The notes: generated from the sequence alone by a model not told the origin. A DNA stretch of 32,324 nt from Candidatus Taylorbacteria bacterium RIFCSPHIGHO2_02_FULL_46_13 (GCA_001821015.1 MHRQ01000014.1:1-32324), one strand, 5' to 3'; positions 1 through 8,600 are shown, counted from the stretch's first letter. A program made the numbers and translations.

Positions 1-108
1 ATTCAAATGGGTAAATTCAGTCATAGATTTATTCTACAAGTGTTCGGATTCAAAGGTAAATTTCCAAAGGCCTGCTTCTCTGAAGCGGTGCCAACAGAAA
101 GGTTAAAG

Positions 109-633
109 ATGAAAAAAGTGACAGTTTACGAGAGTACTTCACAACTAATAATTCTTGCAACGGGCGGAACCATTGATAAATCATACGGAGTTGGTGCGGG
201 AGTACGCGAACTTTCTTTTTCTTCCGAGTCCGCAATTACGGATATCTTGCGAGAAGTTCAAGCGGCGTTGGAATATCCTATAGTTCGACTCATGGCAAAA
301 GACAGTCTGGACATGAACGACACAGATCGAGCCACTATCGTAGCAATGTGCTCGGCTGTTCCCCAGCCTCGCGTCCTCATTACGCACGGAACCGACACGA
401 TGGATAAAACTGCCGCGGCAATCGCAGCACGACGAATCGCAAAGACTATTGTGCTAACCGGAGCTGGGCAACCTGCTGTCGTTAAGGGGACTGACGCGAA
501 CTTCAATGTGGGGTTCGCACTTAGCTCGGCTTTGTCGGCAAGCCGTGGTGTGTACATCGCGATGAATGCACGTCTCTATGTGTGGAACAAGTGCAAGAAG
601 AATGAAGTCACCGGGGTTTTCGAACCCACTTGA
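109..633 (+). CDS. Asparaginase N-terminal-domain-like protein (short, standalone)
   Basis: Translation has LIILATGGTIDKSYG near the N-terminus and VLITHGTDTMDKTA, both typical of L-asparaginase N-terminal domains; ATG at 109 chosen over the upstream ORF start; stop at 631-633; no C-terminal domain follows. Confidence 0.75.
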   Translation: MKKVTVYESTSQLIILATGGTIDKSYGVGAGVRELSFSSESAITDILREVQAALEYPIVRLMAKDSLDMNDTDRATIVAMCSAVPQPRVLITHGTDTMDKTAAAIAARRIAKTIVLTGAGQPAVVKGTDANFNVGFALSSALSASRGVYIAMNARLYVWNKCKKNEVTGVFEPT

Positions 634-649
634 CACAGGATGTAAAACC

Positions 650-683
650 AAGCCGCGGGCTTCTACGGCACCGCGGCTTTTTT
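650..683 (+). terminator. Rho-independent terminator
   Basis: AAGCCGCGG-N12-CCGCGGCTTTTTTT hairpin with T-run just after the asparaginase-like ORF. Confidence 0.8.
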
Positions 684-757
684 GTTGGCGAAAAGATGGT
701 ACAATTTTTCCCATGCATACTGTTGTTTCAAAAGCCTTAAACTCTAAGCCCTAAGCT

Positions 758-3010
758 ATGTACCTCAAGTCCCTGGAGCTCTCTGGTTTTAAGTCTTTTG
801 CCAAAAAGACTGTTTTAGATTTTAACTCGCGAATTACCGGAATTGTTGGCCCTAATGGATCGGGTAAATCAAACGTAGCTGAAGCCTTTCAGTTCGTTTT
901 AGGCGAGCAATCAATCAAATCGCTTCGTGGAAAGCGCGGGGAGGACCTTATTTTCAACGGCTCAAAGACTATTGGGCGACAAAATCGTGGTGCAGTTAAA
1001 GTGACGCTGGATAATTCCAAGCGTTTATTAAATCTTGATTTTGATGAGGTGGTGTTTGAGCGTGTCGTGCATCGCGATAACAACAACGAATATTTAATAA
1101 ATGGCAGCGCTGTGCGCTTGAAGGACGTGATTGAGCTGCTCGCTCAAGCACATATGGGTCCGACGGGGCATCACATCATTTCACAAGGTGAAGCAGACCG
1201 TATTTTGAATGCTAACCTCAAGGAGAGACGTTTGATGGTTGAGGATGCGCTTGGCCTCAAATCGTATCAATACAAGCGTGCGGAAAGCGAACGTAAGCTT
1301 GAACGTACCCGTGAGAATATGTCCCAGGTAGAATCCCTCCGCCGTGAGCTTGCCCCCCATGTGAAATTCTTGCGCAAACAGGTAGAGAAAATTGAGAAGG
1401 CCAAAGAGTTACAGAAAGAACTGGTGGTTCTGTATCGTGAGTACCTTTCGTATGAGCACACCTATCTTGATGGCGAGTGGCAAGCATTACACAGAGATGA
1501 AAAGATACCCAAAGAAAAATTACAGATTCTTGAAAAAGAATTGACGCGAGCGAAAGCTGTCCTGGAAAAATCGCTGGGGCACGACAACAAGAGCGCCCAT
1601 GTGCTTGAATGTGAGCAGACCTTGCGTGATTTACGCACTCAAAAAGACGAGCTTGTCCGGGATGCGGGGCGTCTTGAGGGCGCACTTCTAAGCGAACAGC
1701 GACGACTAAAGAAACAATATGACCTTGCGAAAGTGCAGGAGTCGCGTACCGTGCCGCTTAAGGATGTGAGGAATCTAACAAGCGAAGTGGAGGATAAAAT
1801 TTCCCGAGCCGAGCGTGCGGGCGAGCTTTCCTTAATGAAGGCTATTTTATCTGAACTTAAAACCCTTCTTGTATCTTTTGTAAAGCGCTTTGAGTCTCTT
1901 GCGGATTTGGATACCTCGGCCGATGCCGAGGCGGAAATTACGCGCTTGAAATCAGAACGGGAAGTGTTGCAAGAGCGTATTGAAGGACTCATGCACAAGC
2001 AAAGTATTGCAGAAGCGCAGTATGAGAAGTTGCGAGTGGATATTGAGAAAGAGAAAGATGGGGGGCACGATGCCGAACGGGAAATATTCAAGATTGTAGC
2101 GGAACAAAATGAGTTGCGCGGAGAGATCAATCTCTTAAAGTCTCGCGAAGAACGTTTACGTATGGAACAAGAGGAATATGCGCGTGAGTTAAAAGAGGCC
2201 GAGGTTCTTGTCGGTCCCGATGTTCTGAAAAATGTTAATAATGCCGATGAATCTGGCGAAGTTTCAGAACAGCGCTCAGTGCAACATGAGCGCCGTCGTC
2301 ATTTGGAAAAAATGAAAATTCGCCTTGAAGAGCTTGGTGGCGGAGGAAGCGAGGAAGTGCTGAAAGAATATCAGGATGCTGCGGATCGCGATACATTTTT
2401 AGAGCGTGAGGTAGGGGATTTAGAACAATCGGCCGCTTCGCTTGAACAGTTGATTAAGGAGCTCACCGAGAGACTAGATTTTGAATTTAGGGAAGGGGTG
2501 CGGAAAATCAATACCCAATTTGAAGAATTTTTTAAACTGATGTTTGGCGGTGGGCACGCAAGTCTCTCGGTGGTTCGTCCGGAAAAACGTAAGCGGGTGG
2601 ATGCAGAGGAACTTTTGGATGAGGGTACTGAAGCGCCTGCTGAAGAAGAGGTGCAAGAAGGAATAGATATTAGTGTGAATTTGCCGCACAAAAAAGCGCA
2701 TAGTTTGGAAATGCTTTCTGGGGGCGAGCGTGCGCTTACCTCAATAGCTCTTTTGTTTGCGATTTCTCAAGTGAATCCTCCACCGTTTATTGTATTAGAC
2801 GAGACCGACGCGGCGCTTGATGAGGCAAATTCGCGCAAATACGGCGACATGATTGAAAATCTTTCCAAATACTCACAGCTTGTTTTAATTACTCACAATC
2901 GCGAAACCATGTCTCGCGCAGGGGTGCTCTATGGTGTTACGATGGGTCAGGATGGCGTGTCTAAACTGCTTTCCATTCAGTTTGAGGAGGCAGTTAAGGT
3001 CGCGAAGTAA
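758..3010 (+). CDS. SMC-like chromosome segregation ATPase, short (750 aa)
   Basis: Walker A GPNGSGKSN, signature LSGGERALTSIALLFAI, Walker B FIVLDETDAALDEAN, coiled-coil-like middle; about 400 aa shorter than canonical bacterial SMC. Confidence 0.9.
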   Translation: MYLKSLELSGFKSFAKKTVLDFNSRITGIVGPNGSGKSNVAEAFQFVLGEQSIKSLRGKRGEDLIFNGSKTIGRQNRGAVKVTLDNSKRLLNLDFDEVVFERVVHRDNNNEYLINGSAVRLKDVIELLAQAHMGPTGHHIISQGEADRILNANLKERRLMVEDALGLKSYQYKRAESERKLERTRENMSQVESLRRELAPHVKFLRKQVEKIEKAKELQKELVVLYREYLSYEHTYLDGEWQALHRDEKIPKEKLQILEKELTRAKAVLEKSLGHDNKSAHVLECEQTLRDLRTQKDELVRDAGRLEGALLSEQRRLKKQYDLAKVQESRTVPLKDVRNLTSEVEDKISRAERAGELSLMKAILSELKTLLVSFVKRFESLADLDTSADAEAEITRLKSEREVLQERIEGLMHKQSIAEAQYEKLRVDIEKEKDGGHDAEREIFKIVAEQNELRGEINLLKSREERLRMEQEEYARELKEAEVLVGPDVLKNVNNADESGEVSEQRSVQHERRRHLEKMKIRLEELGGGGSEEVLKEYQDAADRDTFLEREVGDLEQSAASLEQLIKELTERLDFEFREGVRKINTQFEEFFKLMFGGGHASLSVVRPEKRKRVDAEELLDEGTEAPAEEEVQEGIDISVNLPHKKAHSLEMLSGGERALTSIALLFAISQVNPPPFIVLDETDAALDEANSRKYGDMIENLSKYSQLVLITHNRETMSRAGVLYGVTMGQDGVSKLLSIQFEEAVKVAK

Positions 3011-3025
3011 TATATAATTCAGACT

Positions 3026-3655
3026 ATGAACATAGAACATATTCCACAACCTGAAGATTCTTCGGAAGACGATGGGGCAGTTTCTTTTTCCCAGGAAGGC
3101 GGTGAGAATGTTATCTTTGACAAAACGTCGGCAGATGAAAGGAAGGAAGAAATAGACAAAGAACAACAAGAGCGCGACAAACAGTTGCTCGAAAAGTTAA
3201 AAGACAGACCCGATATGGTTGAACGGCTAAGAGAGGAATTGAAGGTTGAGAATGACCCCTTGCAGAAAAAAAGCTCGCGCCAGTTGCTTTTGCGAAATAT
3301 TTCCAATGCGTTTAAAGAAACGATGGAAGAGTCTCATACTATACTGGAAATGAACCCGGGAAGCCTCTATTCTATTTTCAAGAACGCCGACGAAAAACAA
3401 GTTGAGTACTGGATCTTGCAGATTTTGGAAGGCTACCAAGAATTGGATGCAACAGAGAAAGAACGAAGGGCCTTAGGATTACGCGGGTTGAGCACATTGG
3501 TTAATCGGGATTATTTTATATCTACCGCTTCAAAATATTTGCCCGAGCTTGGGATAGATTTGGACACGTCGAAAACCACAGTTGTGTCAGTAGTTTCTTC
3601 TTCAAAAAAATCGGGATTCTTTTCTAAGATAAAAAAATTATTCGGAGGAAGATAG
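3026..3655 (+). CDS. Hypothetical charged protein with basic C-terminal tail (KKSGFFSKIKKLFGGR)
   Basis: Long ORF 16 nt after the smc-like stop; TATAAT at 3012-3017 lies 8 nt upstream of the ATG. Confidence 0.7.
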   Translation: MNIEHIPQPEDSSEDDGAVSFSQEGGENVIFDKTSADERKEEIDKEQQERDKQLLEKLKDRPDMVERLREELKVENDPLQKKSSRQLLLRNISNAFKETMEESHTILEMNPGSLYSIFKNADEKQVEYWILQILEGYQELDATEKERRALGLRGLSTLVNRDYFISTASKYLPELGIDLDTSKTTVVSVVSSSKKSGFFSKIKKLFGGR

Positions 3656-3664
3656 TCAAGAAAA

Positions 3665-3692
3665 AACACCGTCACAGGAGCGTGGCGGTGTT
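3665..3692 (-). terminator. Terminator; T-run lies on the minus strand
   Basis: AACACCGTCAC-AGGAGC-GTGGCGGTGTT hairpin preceded on + by AAAAAA (TTTTTT downstream on -). Confidence 0.7.
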
Positions 3693-3697
3693 CGTGG

Positions 3698-3717
3698 CGA
3701 GCCTCATATGAGGCTCG
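3698..3717. repeat. Perfect 20-nt palindrome CGAGCCTCATATGAGGCTCG
   Basis: Read directly; overlaps the 3' end of the minus-strand ORF. Confidence 0.9.
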
Positions 3718-4018
3718 TTCCTACGGCAAGTTGAGACTCAGCCGTCATGTTCTGAGCGAGCAAGAGAAGGTTTTCTTGGAGCACCAAAAACTTTTTGATT
3801 TTCTCGATCTGGTGAATACCGAGAGACAATTCGTACTCCACCTCGTCGTCGCGCCAGTGGAAGTTCTTGAAACGCTCGCAGCGTATGGTATTGTCGCACC
3901 TAAGTAACAGGATTTTTTCTGATGGAATAACAACGCGGTACATTGTTTTTTCCACGATTCTGCCGGTGCTGTTAATCTCCGCCCTAACCGTTTTTGGGGT
4001 AAGTAGGATGCATGTCAT
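3704..4018 (-). CDS. Hypothetical protein (104 aa)
   Basis: Minus-strand ORF with internal ATG at 4018 preceded by a strong Shine-Dalgarno (GGAGGAAAGGACAT-ATG) and followed by a minus-strand terminator; the ORF track start at 4237 would overlap rpsP. Confidence 0.65.
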   Translation of the reverse strand: MTCILLTPKTVRAEINSTGRIVEKTMYRVVIPSEKILLLRCDNTIRCERFKNFHWRDDEVEYELSLGIHQIEKIKKFLVLQENLLLLAQNMTAESQLAVGTSLI

Positions 4019-4114
4019 ATGTCCTTTCCTCCATATGGGGTTTTTGTGTGCTACTGCTTGCGCAGTTGTTCTAAGAGCATTATACCGTGTATTGATATTT
4101 AAGTCAAGGGGTAT

Positions 4115-4143
4115 TTGACTGCCTTTGGAACTTCTGCTAGCAT
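4115..4143 (+). promoter_or_regulatory. Sigma70-type promoter for rpsP, likely leaderless
   Basis: TTGACT-N17-TAGCAT, 8 nt before the ATG at 4152. Confidence 0.6.
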
Positions 4144-4151
4144 AGCAAATT

Positions 4152-4571
4152 ATGCTTAGAATTAGATTACAGAGAGTGGGGCGAAAGAATATTCCGACAT
4201 TTCGGATTGTTTTGACTGATTCAAAAAATTCCACCAAGAGCGGAAGGTATTTAGAGGTGCTCGGTTCCTACGACCCAGTCAACGACGTAAAAGAAATTAA
4301 AGAAGACCGCGTCAAATACTGGATGTCAAAAGGAGCCAAACCAACCGACACGCTTCACAATTTCCTTGTAGAGAAAAAAATTATCACGGGCAAAAAAATA
4401 AACGTTCTCCCGCGCAAGAGTCCTGTCAAAAAAGAAGAGGCTCCGGTAGTGGCCGCGCAAGCGCCTGCAACATCTACTGAGGTAACAGCACGTGAAGAAA
4501 AACCAGTTGAAGCTAAAGCGGAGACGTCCAAAGAGGAGCCTGTCACTGTAGCCGAACCGCCTAAAGCCTAA
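4152..4571 (+). CDS. rpsP: 30S ribosomal protein S16 with Ala/Glu/Lys-rich C-terminal extension
   Basis: MLRIRLQRVGRKNIPTFRIVLTDSKNSTKSGRYLEVLGSYDPV is characteristic of S16. Confidence 0.97.
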   Translation: MLRIRLQRVGRKNIPTFRIVLTDSKNSTKSGRYLEVLGSYDPVNDVKEIKEDRVKYWMSKGAKPTDTLHNFLVEKKIITGKKINVLPRKSPVKKEEAPVVAAQAPATSTEVTAREEKPVEAKAETSKEEPVTVAEPPKA

Positions 4572-4599
4572 CTAATTTTCTTGTACTGACCTAAAATCA

Positions 4600-4641
4600 A
4601 TGTATACTAACTTTACGCTATAGCGGAAAGGTAGTATACAT
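4600..4641. repeat. 42-nt near-perfect palindrome centred on CGCTATAGCG
   Basis: ATGTATACTAACTTTACGCTA / TAGCGGAAAGGTAGTATACAT: 21-nt arms with two mismatches. Confidence 0.85.
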
Positions 4642-4830
4642 ACGTGTTTTCGTTACATCTGTATTTGGAAACTACAAGACCTTCTATTTTTACGATGTCA
4701 AAATCTACTGCCGGGCCGTGAGTGAGTGGGTTGACGTATTTTAGAGGGAGTGCTAGAGTAGTTTTAGCAGTAAGAACATTCGGTCGAGACTGCAGAATTA
4801 CCAAATTACCAAAAAGATTTAAAGAATGCT

Positions 4831-5145
4831 ATGAACGAACAGGATGTCCAATTTCTGGAGTATGTTGTGAAAGCACTGGTTGACAATCCGAACGATGTGA
4901 AAATCGAACGGACAGTTGACGAGATGGGAGTGCTCTTGAAGCTCTCCATCAACCCTGCCGACATGGGTAAAGTTATCGGTCGCATGGGCAATACCGCCAA
5001 AGCTATTCGTACGCTCTTGAGAGTTGTGGGTATGAAGAACAACGCACGCGTTAATCTCAAGATTAACGAACCGGAAGGTGCGGCGCCGCGCGAAAGCAAG
5101 GCCACCAAGACGGTAGATGAAGCAATGGCGGATCTCAAACTCTAA
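4831..5145 (+). CDS. khpA: KH-domain RNA-binding protein (KhpA/YlqC type)
   Basis: YVVKALVDNPNDVKIE...MGKVIGRMGNTAKAIRTLLR (GxxG KH motif); downstream of rpsP as in many bacteria. Confidence 0.88.
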   Translation: MNEQDVQFLEYVVKALVDNPNDVKIERTVDEMGVLLKLSINPADMGKVIGRMGNTAKAIRTLLRVVGMKNNARVNLKINEPEGAAPRESKATKTVDEAMADLKL

Positions 5146-5185
5146 GAGCTTTGAGCTTAATGCGTAGGGTTTAAAGAAAAAATCA

Positions 5186-5225
5186 AAAGCAAAAACCGTG
5201 CGATATATCGCACGGTTTTTGCTTT
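5186..5225. terminator. Bidirectional terminator, 40-nt perfect palindrome
   Basis: AAAGCAAAAACCGTGCGATATATCGCACGGTTTTTGCTTT. Confidence 0.85.
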
Positions 5226-5357
5226 GACAGAAGCGGTCGTGGTTGTTCAAAGTCTAAACGCTCGCGTGCTTACACACAGGCGTTTTTTGTTGACTATTCT
5301 ACAAAATAGTTTTAATCTTGCGCCAGAAACCTCAACAACAAAAAGAAAGGAATAGTA

Positions 5358-6026
5358 ATGAACATTGTCGTATGTGGTCACGGTGCGTTTGCAAAGGAGA
5401 TTATTGCCCTTTGTACTGAAAAGAACATCAGGGCGGGGCGTTCTGATGACGAAAGAAACTTCTGCTCTAACTGTGTTGCGATCCATTGCGGTACAGGGCG
5501 TCAACTTGAGGGTTTCTTGGGCGACTGCGGCAGATTCGGAATACCAGTTATCCAAGCTTCAAGTGGCCAAAAGTTGCCGGACGACCTACCATGTCCCGTT
5601 ATTGATGCCCCCAATTTGGCATTGCCAGTCGTGCAGTTTTTGAAAGGCTTGCTCGCGTTTGTGGTGGGCTTTGAGCATCTGGGTCTGGCAAAATGTCTTG
5701 TTGAGTCCCATCAGCACACCAAGAAGAGCGTTCCGGAAACTGCCCGGCGCATGGCAGATGCCATCTGTATACCACAGGCTGATATTCATTCGGTCCGGGA
5801 TGATTATCTCCAAGAAAGCCTCGGCGTTCCGCACGAACATCTCGGACGACATGGCTATCACTGGATTAAGTTTGTTGGCGATGGTATTGAAATTGGTCTT
5901 TCCACTAAGGTCAATGGCCTGCGGCCGTATGCGCTCGGCGCGCTCCACATTGCCGAGAACGCTCTTGCGCTCCACGCAAAGGGGGCACTTGCAAACGGAC
6001 TTCATCCCGTTTCAGAGTTCATCTAA
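5358..6026 (+). CDS. DapB-like (4-hydroxy-tetrahydrodipicolinate reductase-related) protein
   Basis: N-terminal MNIVVCGHGAFAKEI resembles a Rossmann start; ESHQHTKKSVPETARRMADAI resembles the DapB EAHHRHKVDAPSGTA motif; SD AAGGAATAGTA-ATG. Confidence 0.65.
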   Translation: MNIVVCGHGAFAKEIIALCTEKNIRAGRSDDERNFCSNCVAIHCGTGRQLEGFLGDCGRFGIPVIQASSGQKLPDDLPCPVIDAPNLALPVVQFLKGLLAFVVGFEHLGLAKCLVESHQHTKKSVPETARRMADAICIPQADIHSVRDDYLQESLGVPHEHLGRHGYHWIKFVGDGIEIGLSTKVNGLRPYALGALHIAENALALHAKGALANGLHPVSEFI

Positions 6027-6045
6027 ATCAGGTAGTGTATCTGTA

Positions 6046-6076
6046 AACAGCTGGTATCACATACTCGCTGTTTTTT
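6046..6076 (+). terminator. Rho-independent terminator
   Basis: AACAGC-N15-GCTGTTTTTT. Confidence 0.65.
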
Positions 6077-6080
6077 CTTG

Positions 6081-6110
6081 CCCGCACACTAACACGTGTC
6101 AGTGTGCGGG
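6081..6110. repeat. 30-nt near-perfect palindrome CCCGCACACTAACACGTGTCAGTGTGCGGG
   Basis: One mismatched pair; no T-run follows. Confidence 0.85.
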
Positions 6111-6157
6111 ACTTGCCTTCTAAAGTCCTAAGCCCTAAGCTCTAAGTATAAAGCTAT

Positions 6158-6856
6158 ATGGTATTTCATATTGTTACCTTGTTCCCGGGCGCATTTAAAT
6201 CCTATTTGGGGGAGTCTGTTGTCGCACGTGCGATTAGAGAAAAGAGAATTGCGGTGAAGTTTTATAATCCACGGGACTATACGAAAGACAAATGGGCGCG
6301 AGTGGATCGTAGACCTTACGGCGGGGGTCCCGGCATGGTGCTTGAGGCGCCGGCATTTGTAAAAGCGATAGATTTCATTCATTCTAATATTCTCAAGAAT
6401 ATGAGAATGAAAAGAGGAGACAAATCAAAGAAATCCAAACCAGCGATCAAGACGATAATTTTTTCGGCCAATGGGAAAGAGTTTACTAATGTGTACGCGA
6501 AGAATGCATCTCAAAAATTCACCGACCTTGTTCTCGTTTGTGGTCGCTACGAGGGAATAGATGCGCGGGTTAAGAAGATTTTTAAGGCGCAGGAACTGTC
6601 AGTCGGCCCCTATATACTGACCGGTGGGGAATTGCCTGCCATGATTGTCCTTGACGCAGTTGCACGGCAAATCGAAGGGGTGCTTGGCAATTTTGATTCG
6701 GTTGAAGAAAGGCGCACCGCTTCGTCCGAGGTCTACACGCGCCCAGAAATTTTTAAGTACAAAGGCAAATTCTATCGCGTCCCCAAGATTCTTCTCTCCG
6801 GCCACCACCAAAAAATGGAGGCGTGGAAACAAAAACGTTCAAGACACGGTAAGTGA
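6158..6856 (+). CDS. trmD: tRNA (guanine-N1)-methyltransferase
   Basis: VTLFPGAFKSYLGESVVARA, RRPYGGGPGMVL, CGRYEGIDARV, LTGGELPAMIVLDAVARQIEGVLG, LLSGHHQKMEAW. Confidence 0.97.
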   Translation: MVFHIVTLFPGAFKSYLGESVVARAIREKRIAVKFYNPRDYTKDKWARVDRRPYGGGPGMVLEAPAFVKAIDFIHSNILKNMRMKRGDKSKKSKPAIKTIIFSANGKEFTNVYAKNASQKFTDLVLVCGRYEGIDARVKKIFKAQELSVGPYILTGGELPAMIVLDAVARQIEGVLGNFDSVEERRTASSEVYTRPEIFKYKGKFYRVPKILLSGHHQKMEAWKQKRSRHGK

Positions 6857-6860
6857 GCAC

Positions 6861-6885
6861 CATGTCAAGGTTCAACCTTGACATG
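6861..6885. repeat. Perfect 25-nt palindrome CATGTCAAGGTT-C-AACCTTGACATG
   Basis: Read directly, 4 nt after the trmD stop. Confidence 0.95.
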
Positions 6886-6982
6886 TCCTATAGGGTAGCG
6901 AATAAAGATAAAATATACTAGAATTAATGAAGTCCGCAGATTATAAAAAGACTTAGACCCCCATTTTAGATACGATAAAATT

Positions 6983-7573
6983 ATGAAAGAATTCTTAAGA
7001 AAAAATTTCGTCATTATACTTGCTTTTACTTTGCCGGTTCTATTGATAGTTGTTGTTGCTTTAAGCACGTATCTTCCTTCACTTTTCCTTTCTACGGACT
7101 ATAATTTTGTATATACATCATGCACTGACGGTAGGAATTATTACCCCTATCGTTGCGACGGTTATCTGCAAAAACGTTATATAGTGGTCGGTAATAAATT
7201 GGTCGTAAATCCAGTTGACATGACTCTTGACTCCAATAAGGACGGCGTGCCAGATTTTAGCGAAAAATATACTGACCGCATCTTTTTACATGACACAAAA
7301 AAGAACGAGAGTAGGGAAATAACCCTTGAGGAAGCCCAGACGATGACGCTCAATAGTCTATTGACATCACCTGATGGTGTTACCGTTTCAAGTTACTATG
7401 ATAGAAATGGTGGTGACTTCTTCTTTATTTTTGATGGTGGTTCTTCATCGTATGGGTATTACCTTACAAAAGGAAAAAGTAGAAACAAAATAAATCTGAT
7501 AAATAGTACGGATCAGTATTATTATCAAAACAATTTTCAATTTATTGGGTGGGTGTTGCCGGGTAGAAATTAA
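6983..7573 (+). CDS. Hypothetical membrane-anchored/exported protein with Ca-binding-loop-like motif
   Basis: N-terminal hydrophobic segment VIILAFTLPVLLIVVVALSTYL; DSNKDGVPDFSEKY resembles DxNxDGxxDxxE calcium loops. Confidence 0.7.
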   Translation: MKEFLRKNFVIILAFTLPVLLIVVVALSTYLPSLFLSTDYNFVYTSCTDGRNYYPYRCDGYLQKRYIVVGNKLVVNPVDMTLDSNKDGVPDFSEKYTDRIFLHDTKKNESREITLEEAQTMTLNSLLTSPDGVTVSSYYDRNGGDFFFIFDGGSSSYGYYLTKGKSRNKINLINSTDQYYYQNNFQFIGWVLPGRN

Positions 7574-7593
7574 TCACCTCTAACCATTTTTTT

Positions 7594-8563
7594 ATGAACA
7601 AAGAAGAACTACTTCAAGAGCTTTCCACTAAAATAAGTACGGGCGAGATAAGTCGCGAAGAGGTGATAAGCCGCTTTAGTCTTGCACCGACGGCACTAAG
7701 TAAAGAAGAAAGCTCGACGCATTTTTCAGTAACGAAAATGTTGTATGTTTTGGGCGCGGCCATCGTGGTTATTGGCATTATTATTTTTGTTCGTCAAATT
7801 TGGTATGACATTGGGTCTTTTGAGCGCATTTCAGTTACGTTAGGGTTGGGTTTCATTATTACGGCTATTGGGTCGGTGTTACTTAAAAATAAACCCGAGG
7901 ACAACCTTGGAACAGTCTTTCATTTTATGGGGGGCGCGTTGATCCCTGGAGGCGCGGTGGTGGCTCTTTCCGAACTCAATCTCCAGAACAGTGATTGGAC
8001 AGTCGCGCTTACATTCGGTGCTCTATTTATATTTTATGTATTACTAAATGTTGTCCATAAAAATGCTGTCCTGACTTTTTTCGCAATAGCGAATGGAACT
8101 GCCACCATTTATCTCGTTCTTAATGCGGTTACTGGCGGTCCCTTTGAGGGATGGTTTGGGATAAAAGATATCTATCAATACTTAACTATGGCAATAGGTG
8201 CGAGCTATCTGTTGCTTGGGTATGCTTTTCGTGATGGTTGGAACAAGAAACTCATCGGGATGCTCTATTTTTTCGGTATTACTGGTTTCCTTGGCGCTAC
8301 ATTTTCGCAAGTGTTCGATTCGGTTCTATGGCAAATGTTTTTCTTCCTCATTGTAATCGGCGGCCTTTCCTTGTCAGTGTATATGAGAAGTCGCATTATT
8401 TTGGTTATGAGCACTCTTTCTAATTGGTCATGTTTCGTATATCACAAGCGAATATTTTGCAGATTCACTCGGGTGGCCAATTTCGCTTGTTATCCTTGGT
8501 TTTGTATTTATTGGGCTCGGGTATTTTTCAATTAGTATCAATAAAAAATATATCGCAAAGTAG
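7594..8563 (+). pseudogene. Polytopic membrane protein (DUF2157-like by general pattern), frameshifted near the 3' end
   Basis: ORF 7594-8535 is multi-TM until about 8415, then turns into unlikely sequence; the +1 frame continues LIGHVSYITSEYFADSLGWPISLVILGFVFIGLGYFSISINKKYIAK to TAG at 8561-8563. Confidence 0.75.
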
Positions 8564-8579
8564 GTGTGTTAGAGTACCC

Positions 8580-8600
8580 TGTCAAGATTAGACCTTGACA
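8580..8600. repeat. Imperfect palindrome TGTCAAGATTAGACCTTGACA related to the 6861-6885 element
   Basis: Same TGTCAAG...CTTGACA arms as the element after trmD. Confidence 0.8.

Noticed and set aside
4019-4237. N-terminal extension of the minus-strand ORF 3704-4237
   Set aside because: Overlaps the start of rpsP; a strong SD at the internal ATG 4018 gives a better start.
4613-4804. 63-aa minus-strand ORF between rpsP and khpA
   Set aside because: TTG start, no SD, no recognisable family; kept as noncoding for now.
5256-5286. Possible extra terminator AAACGC...GCGTTTTTT after khpA
   Set aside because: Weak 6-bp stem following an already strong terminator at 5186-5225; not needed to explain the locus.
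8411-8422. Programmed ribosomal frameshift
   Set aside because: No slippery heptamer with stop or stimulatory signal like prfB; simple indel or sequencing error is more likely.
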